Below, in pieces: positions 1 through 10,228 of a stretch of 64,000 bases of DNA. The translations under genes were made by a program, and so were the position numbers. Under the pieces are notes generated by a model that saw only the letters and a program-made list of their open reading frames with translations, was not told the origin of the DNA and ran no database searches. The stretch is from positions 21,445,149-21,509,148 of the forward strand of contig NC_045146.1 in assembly GCF_008831285.2 (NCBI RefSeq), in the 5' to 3' direction. The first letter of the stretch is position 1. Each line of letters begins with the position of its first letter. Origin of the DNA: Nymphaea colorata. Lineage: Eukaryota; Streptophyta; Magnoliopsida; Nymphaeales; Nymphaeaceae.

Positions 1-2911
1 TTCACCTTGTTACGTGTAAGTATCTTAGTTGTGGTTCATTCATGTTAAAAAAATTGGCAGGTAGTACCTTACCTGTTTGTAGAGGCGCGTGGTGTGTCTT
101 TGTCCTTCTCTGTCTTCTTTGTTGCTGCAAATAGGAAGAGAAGCATTCCAGTGAAAATTTGAAACCGACTGCTGCAAATAGACTTTGAAGAGGGAAATGG
201 GGGGGAAGGGCTTAATTCCACCATCATATCCAACCTATCTTGCTGGTTTAGATGCTTGTAGTTGCAGGGCAGATGAGCAGAGCAGTGGAGGTCGGCCATC
301 TTCAACACCATTTTGCAGGGCTTTTGGCTTGGCAAGGAAGAGCCACAAGTCTATACCAGTATCGCTTCAACAACTGTAGAGTAGGAAGGATGGGTACTAT
401 ACTAATGAAGCACACGTAGGTCTACAAATTAAGCAACAAAAAGAGTATGTCTACCTATTATTAAGTTTCAGGTGAGAGCTGGATAGGAAACTTTGCTCCC
501 CTCCTCCTCTTGCTTTTGTTCTTGCTCGGGTTTTTGTTGTTTGTTGTTGTTTTCTTTGTTAATTTTTCTCTTATGTCACTTTATCTTTCTCTTTTGCCTA
601 TACACATTTTGCCTTTAATGAATTTCCATTTTGTTGGCTCTCGCTGGGGGTGGGCATAACATAGTCTCCTATATTGGCCGTAAAAACGTGGTAGGTATTT
701 GAATGGATTTAGTGGAGCCACAAAAAAGGCAAATTAGTGTTTATAGATGGAAAGATGAAGGTAGTGGCGGCGCTAGAAATTTAGCTGGGTAACATGATAA
801 AAAATTATAAATCAATTAAATGTTAAAAAAATAATGAATAATTGCCAAAATATAAATAATTATTTCAAAGGATGATATAAATAAAAGAGAGAGAGAGAGC
901 AGCCGACAAAATGAAAATTCATTAACAAAATTGAGTGATGAGTAGTCATAAATAACATCAAAAGGTTGTCAAAAAAAAAAAGAGAAAGCAAAGTTAACAA
1001 AGAAGCAACTAATCAAAGAAAAAACAAGAGATATGAGAGAGAAGGAGAGACAGATAGAGGGCGGAGGGGAGGAAGTTAATAAAAAGTTAATCAGTAGCTG
1101 AATGCAATAGCGAGATGCACATCGCCCCTGACCTAGTCGCTAACAGAGTTTGCAGCTGTTGTCTGTGTCTTTGAAACAACATCCCAAATCTGCCACCAAC
1201 AACTAAGAAGCCACGACGGCCAAGTATACTGTGAAAACAAAGAGGTAGAGTGCAAAAGGGTGAAAAGAAGAAGCAAGCGAGCGGAGAGAGGGTTAGGCAA
1301 GAACTGTGACAAAGAAAGCCAAGTAAAAGAAGGATATGACAGAAAAAAAAGGCAAAAAGTGAAAAGGTGAAAGCATGACTCTGCAGCTCAACAATAAAGG
1401 ATACCCTGGTTAGCAAAATGAAAGTCAAGGCATTGGAGATTATCAAAGGTATTGATGTAGCCGACAAGGAGGAGCCAAGTAAAAACAATAAAAGGATCAG
1501 CAAACCAAAGAGCTCGATTGAAGGAAGTAAAGTGGCAAGAAGTCGTAGAGTTTGCTCCAAAGAAAAATGAAGAAAGTCAAAAACTTTGAAGGAGCGAATT
1601 GAGGATTTTGTGCTTCAAAAATTTTAAGGGGCACTTTGACGACATTGAACCAAATTCCAAGGGCACGTAAATGTGGCTTAGAAATCATTGACGCTCGCTG
1701 AAAAAGAGATAAATGATGCCAATAGAAGAGAGTGAGCAGAAACCACCAATCGTAGATGGTGAGATGACAACTACTTGGAAACTATATATATTATCTTCTA
1801 CTAATTAGTCATATCTATGTACATTATAACCAGTTGAGGTAATACTTGGGATAATACTTGCTTAACTGTTAGTTAAACATTTGTAAAATACTCGAAATTC
1901 AAGATTCACGTCTATTCAAACTTCACGTAACAGTGTATCAAAAACCTCCCATATACGGGGGAAACAATACATGGCCGCAATTTTGGAAAGGAGAAAACCC
2001 TACGTAGACCAGGAGTCGCCCGTTCGCATGAAAGAGTGTTCCGAACCACATGATGCTTGGATGAGAGAAAGTTTGAGTGTTTAAAGGCCCTTCACTTTAA
2101 TAGTTCTAAACTATGGAGGAAGCAGTTGTATGCACAACAAGTGGCTTTTGCTGCTTTTTAGCGAAAGTACCTTTTTTTATGATGTGATGATTTAAATATT
2201 CGGTTTTAAAAGATGTATAGACGCTTTAATAAGTGTTCCAATTTAGGTGCGTGAATGTAAGACCAAATTCTCCGCCTCCCTAATTTTAAATCAGATTTTC
2301 AAAAAAAGAATTGAGATTCTAGCGTCCGATTTAACATGGGGGCTACGTTAAATCCATAATTTAGCACATTAAAAATATAATTTTTAAGTTGTTCATTAAT
2401 GTTTGGGTTTATGGATTTCGAGCCATAAAAAGAGGGGTAGCTCTGGCTTGAAATGGATATTGCATCTTTCAAAATATTCCTAATCTTCTTAGAAATGGAG
2501 AATTTAAAATCTTGAAGTTAAAAACCTAAGACATGGGTAAAAATTTAAGATTTTTCATAACCTTAAATTTGAAAGTTTTAGTAATCAAACCCCTTCTTAA
2601 AAACTCCGTGGTTCTTGGTGCATTAATTAAGAACCCGCTGCCCGGGCTTAGGCCGAATGGACTAAGCGCCGCCCACCTCTTAGCTCTGAGCTTGCCCTCA
2701 GCCTTGGGCCCTTGAGTTTCTTTCTTCGTGCCATAACATAAACCAGGGTTTTGATGCCGAGGGTTTAGCTGATGCCACTCTGTGCATGTAGAGTGGTGAT
2801 TTCCCCTTCATACTTGGTCACTGATTCACTGCTCCATCTCTGGCCTCCACTGACCAAAGGATCCAGTCCTTGAGGAGGCGGAATAACAGTTGGAGAAGAG
2901 GCACACGGAAC
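1..2911. other. Intergenic region with no recognised gene
   Basis: I see no supportable gene in this stretch. Roughly 860-1750 is strongly purine-rich on the plus strand (runs such as gagagagaga and aagaagaag). This produces a long open frame on the minus strand (1087-1560) made almost only of Leu, Phe and Ser, which looks compositional rather than coding. Around 755-850 the text resembles the edge of a degraded transposon, but no ends or target duplication can be fixed. The last few hundred bases would hold the promoter and 5' leader of the next gene. Confidence 0.5.
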
Positions 2912-5900
2912 ATGTTTCCGACTCTAGTGCGATATTTCTCCAAGAAAGCCGCGCCAGACTTGAGAAGGATAAACCCGAGACTTCCTCCTCAGCAGGCATC
3001 TGAGGTCTCCAAGTCACTTTATCAGCTCATCAAGGATCATGGTCCCATTACCGTGGGAAGTACTTGGGACTACGCCAAGGTCGGTCGATTTGTAAAACTT
3101 GGTCACCGTTCAAGTTATTCGTCGACGATCTAGAATTTGTACACCTTCTGGGTGTTTCTTCGTTTTTGATGTTTGTGATTTGCTTCTTGGTTGATTGGGA
3201 GAACACCCAGTTGTTTTTTCTATCTTTTTTGTTTTCCGGATCGCTGATCCTTGTTCGCCCTATGCTTTTTTTTGGCATACTGTTCCTAATCCTTGGGATA
3301 GTTGATGTGTTTGTGTAGTGGTTTTGTAAAGTTTTATCATCGGATCGATACGCTGAGTTGCTTGTTCTTATAGGCTTGATCGATTATTGTGGGTTCTTTT
3401 TTGTACTTTTTTGGCTCTGTTTTCTTCTTCATTGGTAGAGCGCCCACTTGTTTTTCTTGCTTCTTTCTTATTCTAGATGAAATGTTTGAAGGCCATTTTT
3501 ATTTTTCTTTCGCTAATTAACCATTACTTGCTTCAAATGACATGTTTGTTTGTGTGGTTTATTTGTTAAAATTTTCTGATTAATAGTAGGGGCGACCTCT
3601 GTGTCTTGTAGATACTTGCACATGCTACTAATAAACATTCTATGACACAAAGCACACCGACAGTTTTAGTATAATAATTACCTAAGCTTTGGCTTGCTGA
3701 GTACAAAAGAAAGAAGAAAGATAGCTTGTTTGACGTCTTCAATGTGAATTCTATTTTTCAAACTTCCCAATCGGGTGTCCCCTAAACATTTAAAACATGA
3801 CCATGTTGATTGGAGAACTGGAAGATTCTGCAGAGGATCATCAATTCGAAGAAAAAATTCTGTTGAGATATAAACATTTGAGTGGGTATGGTTAAATTTC
3901 TTATCATGGCGGAGTTGGTTTGTAATTGTTCTTAGTAAACGAGTAGTGTCCACTGATTCATGTATGAGACTAGATGGTTGACTCATATATAATAGACCTT
4001 GTGATGATGGAAGCTTGTGAAGGAAAATGTAATGCTCTAAGGGCTGCTGTCCTACATGTTAGGACTTATAAGTTCACTGTTAGTACTTTAACCGCATATG
4101 CACCTTGAATCCATGGGCACGTGACTATGTTGCTTACAGAAAGTCATCTTTCTAACTTCATATATCTTTATGCTGAGACATTCAAGTTACTCCTTGTTTG
4201 AACTTTGAAGCTAGACACTGACCTATTTTTTCCAATTAAGGCATATCGACATTCAGTAGTTATTGCTCATAGTCATAGTGTATGCCTACTAAGTAAAAGT
4301 ATCATTGATCATGATGCAGAATCTAATTTTTCATTAGAGTCTTAAATAGAAGCATCTTTGTACTTTGTAGTAGGCAAAGAAATGTCAAAGAATGGGTAGC
4401 ACGTCCAGTCTGTTCAAGCATGAAATTTTAAACTGAAGAGGCTTTCCACAAGCAGAATGTCTTTCTATTTTCTTTGGTATTGTAATTTTATGCCCGTTAT
4501 TAGGAGCATATGGAGACAAAGCCAGGAGTGTTGGGAAGACAAGATAGACCATGTTACTGTAGAGAACATGAATTTGATTTTCCAATAGCTAAAAGGGTTA
4601 GTTTCTGTATTGCTCAAAACTGTTGTGCTTTTCTTTAAATGAAATAACCAGCTAGTTCATAACTTCTTATTACTTTAGAGTCTAACCGATCTCATTCAAT
4701 AGGAATTCTAGGAGCAATTGAAAACAACAATAGCCATCAGCTGTCTCCAAAATGAAGATTTTTTGCCATTTGTCCTGTGCTTTTGATGGATGCTACTGAA
4801 AACATCATGATGCATCCAATCAACCATTTAAAGCAGGGAATTCCCTATGGTTCTGAAAGTGGATATTAATTTGTTCTTAAACTCACAAGAATTGACTACA
4901 GAATCATTACTATCAGTTTCTCATGGAATAGTCTTCCGATAGTCACGTTAACATAACCCATGCATCATATCTCACTTATGTCGTGATTTGCCTGCTCACT
5001 TGTCATATTACATATCAACTACACTTGAATTTTCGGGTAGCTAATCAAAAAGGCAATTACTGGATGGCAAGATTTGTCCTAAAAAGGAGCTGGAGTTAAG
5101 GGACTGTAGCCTTATTAAATAGGTTTTCTTTTCTGCATGGCCCGCAGCTGTGGATAAGGATTTTTCATTTTCTTTTCCAATTTTTGGGTCGAGGGACTTA
5201 ACCGCTCACCCAGAGTCATAGAACTGTGTAGTTTGGAATCCCTGCAATCAGTGCCTATATATGTTTTGGCTTGTGCAGAGAACTGATGCCCATAGAGCTT
5301 GAACCATTAGTGTCCATCTAAACACTACACCAAACCACCTTGGGGTTGTTGGAGGCTTTTCATGTTCAAGGGGTTCTTGCCTCCAGTTGGTTTCTGCATT
5401 TATCTCATTATTTTGTTTACATCTGAGACATGGTCAGCAAGTAGTAAGGAAGGGAGAGAAATCATATCTTTCATAGTAGTAGTAACATTGATCTGCTTGA
5501 AATTAAAAATGATCTTGGTGCCACAGAATAAGCAATTGGGATAAAGGGGTTCGAACTTTGAAGCTTGAAGCCAGTCACTTACAAGGCAAAAGATTTTTGT
5601 TGTGGTTGTGGAGCCTTTTTTGGATAATTCATTCTTCCATATTGTCCGTTAAAGGGTATCTTGTCTCTGCTTAAGGGATTGCGTGCGACATAGAATCTAA
5701 GCATGTTCTGTTATTAGATGGCATATATTGATCATTTGGATCTCAATTTCACCTTAATGTAAGCATGCTCTATTATTAGATGGCATATTTTGATCATTTG
5801 GATCTCAATTTCACCAAGGGTGCTGGGGCAGAAAATTTGTTCCAAATGCAAAATGTTTTTTTATATCATTTATCATATTTATAAATCAGTCATGATAGGT

Positions 5901-6554
5901 GAAGGAGCATGGTAACTTTTCTTTCTTAACTGAACTAAACTGTATGGACATACTGAAGCCATTGTAGCAGTGGGTCGTCTGAATGATCGAAGAAATGTGT
6001 TTTTTTACTTTGGAATTTTGGTTTACTAGCTACACAAGTTGTTGCTATTCTCTCTAAAGCGTCCTGCTTCTATGCTTTACTGGGTGAAGGTTGTAGCTAG
6101 TGGATCCAGGAAGTGTGGAAATTCACTGAAAGTCTGAAACTGATTTTGAAAGGGAAACCTTCTGCTTATCTTCTTTCTGCTTATCTTCTTTCATGGTTCT
6201 GAGCAAGTTCTCAAAAAATGCACAGAGAACATTGCATTATTGCTAATATGTTCCCCATAATTCTCATTGATTTTTGGTTCACATTTTTCTTTCCCCTTCT
6301 TTGACACGTTTATAGTTTCACTACAGGATGCTGGTATTAGTGGTTTGAGCAGCAAAACACATATGAAGATAATGCTCAAATGGATGAGGGGAAGGAAGAT
6401 GCTAAAACTTTCTTGCACTCATGTAGGTTCCAGCAAGAAATTTTTCCACTCTACATTGCCTGAAACACCTCAAGCTAATCCTCCTGTAACTTCTCCAGTC
6501 GTGGAGCCTGTAGTTGCACAACGTACCTTAAAGAAGAAAAAGCAAGGCAAATGA
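2912..6554 (+). CDS. Small conserved plant protein, probably mitochondrial, function unknown (2 exons)
   Basis: Exons 2912-3079 and 6327-6554, joined in phase 0 across a 3.25-kb intron with a GT donor (aag|gtcggt) and an acag acceptor, encode 131 residues ending in TGA. The ATG at 2912 is preferred over an in-frame upstream TTG at 2870. The first ~25 residues carry Arg and Lys with only one acidic residue, and RYFSKK looks like a matrix-protease site, so mitochondrial import is inferred. Residues ~30-85 (TWDYAKDAGI, SSKTHMKIMLKWMRGR) read like a compact basic helix-rich or winged-helix-like fold. The tail is Pro/Val-rich and ends in a Lys cluster (KKKKQGK). I do not recognise the family by name. 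A mitoribosome-associated or other small matrix protein is possible from size and charge, but that is inference. Confidence 0.65.
3080..6326 (+). other. Long intron of the 131-residue protein gene
   Basis: This 3.25-kb intron is AT-rich. It contains a near-perfect 53-bp direct repeat near 5.7 kb (listed separately) and a shorter duplicated phrase at about 6164-6191. Short open frames inside it (for example 3064-3318 and 3678-3986) have no recognisable domains or coding character. I see nothing else in it. Confidence 0.55.
5701..5815 (+). repeat. Direct repeat, two ~53-bp copies 62 bp apart
   Basis: Copy 1 (5701-5753) and copy 2 (5763-5815) share gcatg-tct-ttattagatggcata followed by ttgatcatttggatctcaat, with about three mismatches. 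The 9-bp spacer is unrelated. It lies inside the long intron of the upstream gene. It looks like a local tandem duplication, since no transposon ends are visible. Confidence 0.8.
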
Positions 6555-9079
6555 TATTTTTCTTCTCTATAATTGAATTAAAGAAAATTGGAAGTGAATG
6601 TTGGCTGTCACCGTTGCAAGTGATATGAAACTATTCTGTTCTTGAGATCTGGTGTATGGAATGCTTGTACTTTTTCCAGTATGTTTGGACTACAAAAGGA
6701 ATTGTTGAAATTCAATTCAGACTATGGTCCTTGTAAACAGGATATCTTGGTCGGTCCAACTTCTTCCAATCAATTTTGCTAATTGCTGTATTGTCTCATA
6801 GACATTTAGTCTAATTGCAAAGTTCTTTTCTCCAAGCAGCTTCGTTATTGTTTTTGTCCTTTTACGTTGTGATTGGTTACTAAAGTAGATATTTTCTGGA
6901 AATGCGTGGAAAGTTGGCATATCCCGCAAGCTTGTGTTTGTTGATTTTCTCTTTTTCTGCAGCAACTATGGATGATTTGGAATGAAGAGCAGATCAGGTC
7001 ATTTTGTATATAAATGATTTGTCAGTCAATTGGATCCTTGTTCATCTCACTCTATGAAAAATGTGACTGGAAGGATGCATGATGGGGTTTAAAAATAAAG
7101 AAGAAATCACTTTATACGGTACGCCTTTTATGCGAATCAAGCCACGATTGGTACAAGCCGCCGGCTGGTGTTCATAAATTTTAAATTTTTCATTTGCAAC
7201 TGATTGCTTGTTGCAGTAATTCTGAATGTCGTCAACCTGGAGGACATGTGTTCCTGGTTAAAAGGTCGTCTTCTAGTTTTATTTCTGTTTTTTATGGGCC
7301 CATCATGTATTCCGAATATTTAGCCAGGTTCTTGGCTGTCTTAGGCTTACTGTTTTGGGGCTAGGGTTTTCACTTGCAATGTGCTCGGCTACTTCCACCT
7401 GGTATGATGCCATGCGTCCCCAAATTTTTGTCCTCAACATATTATTTTTGCTAATAAAGGAATGTAGCTTACCTCCCAGCACCATCCTAATTATTGGAAC
7501 TGCATAAAGAAAAAAAATCATTCAATGCCCATTAGTAACTGTCTTGTTGAAAGCTTGTCCTCCAAAATGCCAAATGCCATGGCTTTTCTATACATAAAAT
7601 GGAACGCATTATGTAGGCTGATGACATACAAGGGATAGGTTTTAGGTTTTAGTGGTTGTCCCTTTTGCTGCTACCGGAGTGGTAGCATTTCTTTCTCCAG
7701 CAATAGCATGTTCTGGAAACAGAAAAGCTTTCATTCTCTAGTTCTCGAGGGGTTTTTCCCGACAGTAAGGTTTGGGGTTGACAGATGTCTAATTTTTGTT
7801 TCGAATCTTTGGGGCATCAACTCTCTGTGTTGCAAATGAAGGGTCACCCATGTGCAAGTTGAAACGCGGTGTGAATGGTACCCCAAAACAGCAAAACATG
7901 CCCTATGCCTTAGGGAAACAAAGGGTTGGGAGCACATGTGCTGCAAATGAAGGGTTACCGATATGCAAGTTAAAATGCAGAGGGGGTGTACCCAACACAC
8001 CAAAGACTATACTTTGAGTTAATAAGGTCTGGGTGAGAGTTTCAGTTCTTTTCTAAATTGTTTTAAATTGTATGATCAAACACTCCTCCTGCATATTCAA
8101 AACAGAAAAGCTGTTGCTCCTACCGGAGTTGCAGCATATCGTCCTTCAATAGTCACATGTGCTTTTAGTTGGGTCGACTCTACAAATTGCTTAATGCCTT
8201 TCTAGAAGCAGATAACCTGGCTATCTTTGCTCTTACCTCACAGTAAACAGTTGATGATTGTTGCGCTCACTGCCCCCCAAAAAAAAAGGTGCGGTAGACC
8301 CTATTTACGCCAACTTATGCTCAGGCTAAAATATCAATCCTAATGCACAACTTATATGTCATACATTTATGCCTATGCTTACCTTTGAAGCAAAACTGTT
8401 GCTCTCCAAAAAGAAGAAAAAAGAGGAGCCCAACAGTCACAAGCCACAAGGAAAAAAGTTTGGAAGATGGACATAAAGACACGGCTTCTCTTGCTTAAAG
8501 TTTGTAGCCGTAGGGCTGCACATGAGCGAGTGGAGCTCCATAGCAACATATATAATGCCGTCATTTCTGCCTAGCAAAGCTTCTATTAGAAGTCCATGGA
8601 ACCATGAATTTTGAGACATAGTTAACAACAGAAATCTTTCAAAGAAATCATGCCCCGTAAACCGCTAATTTACTTGAGCGACCCACTTATACCCGATGTG
8701 CTGAACTTTTACGTGCTGGTTTTTTTATTGAGTCCCTCCACAAATTGGAGGGTTGGGAACCAGAAAATTTATGCAGGGGAACCCAGTCATAGAATGGACT
8801 TTGTGCCCGAATAGGTCATGGATATTTGGAAATGAGGATTTCTTCATCCTCTATCTTGTTGTTTAAATATAGCTAGTTTGAGCATATCTTGTAGTTTTTT
8901 TTGTTTAAATTTTGAGTAATATTAACTTCTTACACAAATTTGTATGACGGATCACTCACGAGTTGTTTCCAACTAGCAAAAAGGTTCAAAAGCAAACGAA
9001 TGCAATCGTAAAAGTGTACGTTGAAGGACCTATTTGATTTGTCTCTGCCATACATAAGTGGCCTAGTGATGTTTCTCAT
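6555..9079. other. Intergenic region with repeats, no gene
   Basis: The 3' untranslated region of the upstream gene should occupy the first few hundred bases. The rest carries only short open frames without recognisable domains. Two similar phrases containing gctaccggagt/cctaccggagt plus aaacagaaaagct recur near 7670-7730 and 8098-8150. A pair of ~65-bp repeats occupies 7828-8000. Confidence 0.5.
7828..8000 (+). repeat. Two-copy tandem repeat, period ~111 bp
   Basis: The phrase tg(t/c)tgcaaatgaagggt(c/t)acc(c/g)at(g/a)tgcaagtt occurs at about 7828 and again at about 7939, each followed by a partly conserved tail ending in gtaccc. An open frame on the plus strand therefore contains two related ~24-residue units with a conserved ANEG and a CKLK motif. 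No start context, domain or flanking splice structure supports a gene. Confidence 0.65.
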
Positions 9080-9563
9080 TAGGACTGCACAACTAGACGA
9101 GCCAACTCAAGCTCAACTTGAACTCACTTCAAAAAACTCGGCTCGTGCTCGACTCATATATATACGAGCTGAGTTCTACCTTACAAAGATACTTGAAACA
9201 TTAAATGAGTTGTGTTTGAGTTTTAAGAACTAGACTTATTTATACTCACTCAACTCGGGAACATGTACTTATATAATATTGCCAAAATCGGTTCACTGAA
9301 TCACCGGTTTTTATTTTTTAAGGTAAAAATAAATTTTTACAAGTTATACGAGTTAACACTTACATGAGTTAAACAAGTTAATGCTTACATGAGTTGACAC
9401 TAAACAAGTTAATGTCTAAACGAGTTGTATGAGAGTTGAGTTCGAGCTCAATTTTGTATAATTGAGTCAAACTTGCTATAAAGAGCTCAAACTCAAGTTT
9501 TTTGAGCGGAGTCTAGCTCTAGTTGGCCAAGCTCAGGCTTGACTCTGTTCGTGTGCAGCTCTA
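9080..9563. mobile_element. hAT-type MITE (484 bp) rich in GAGCTC/CTCAACTC motifs
   Basis: The ends are TAGGACTGCACA on the left and TGTGCAGCTCTA on the right, an imperfect ~12-bp terminal inverted repeat of hAT type. The element is flanked by TTTCTCAT (9072-9079) and TTTCTCAG (9564-9571), an 8-bp target duplication with one mismatch. The interior is full of gagctca, gagttga and acgagtt motifs arranged so that the two halves fold back on each other. It encodes no transposase, so it would depend on an autonomous hAT element elsewhere. A similar motif-rich stretch occurs near 25205-25330. Confidence 0.7.
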
Positions 9564-9839
9564 TTTCTCAGTAACAAAAGGAAACCAGAATAGTTATAAA
9601 GTAAGACTTAAAATAAGCTTTTGTTATATTTTTTTTAGGAATAACTATGGTTTGATTGATAAGTAATTTTTTTTGTTTCCATTTTCCTACATTAATTAAC
9701 AAAGTGGCAGGCCGCCATTTAAATAGGTGCTCATTTAAATTGGTTACCTGGATTCTTGAATAGGTGCTCATTTTGAATATACGAAACATTAGACCGTTCA
9801 CGGTAAAATTTTCCTTCACCCGTCACAAAGACCAACCCG

Positions 9840-10228
9840 ACTGAAGAGAAGAAATGGCCCTTTTAGATGAAACCGATAAGGCCGCCTTCCCTTCCGACCC
9901 GCGTACCAGTCTCTCTCTAAACCCTCCATCCACTCTCCCGGCTTCTTGGTTTGCAGCCCTCAAGCTCCCAGGAGTATCTGGTAAAATTTCTTCCCCTCCT
10001 TCTGTCTTTCTTTTTCACATTGAGAAGAAGGTAATGGTTTCAAGGGTCGTTGGTGGTGTTCTTGTCATGGAATTGGCACCTGTTAGAGTTTTGAGAAGTG
10101 GGTGCTGGTTCGTTATCTTTTCCCATGGATTTTGGCGCGAATTTGCATTCTCTTTTGCAATTCTTATGGTTGTTTTTATGGTAATTTGTAGATAGAGAGG
10201 TCCTTCTTTCCTATCGTTCTCTTCCTCA
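9840..10228 (+). promoter_or_regulatory. Likely TOC34 5' leader with a 5'UTR intron and a possible uORF
   Basis: Pyrimidine-rich leader-like DNA precedes the TOC34 start. A plausible 5'UTR intron runs from the donor at 9981 (ctg|gtaaaa) to the acceptor at 10191 (tttgtag). An ATG at 9854 sits in a strong context (A at -3, G at +4). If it is transcribed and the intron removed, its frame runs about 60 codons and overlaps the TOC34 ATG out of frame, ending at the TGA just after it. No clear TATA box is seen, and the transcription start is unknown, so the uORF may lie upstream of the real transcript. Confidence 0.4.

Noticed and set aside
1087-1560. 157-codon minus-strand open frame
   Set aside because: It is made almost only of Leu, Phe, Ser and Ile opposite a purine-rich tract, with no domain or gene structure; compositional artefact.
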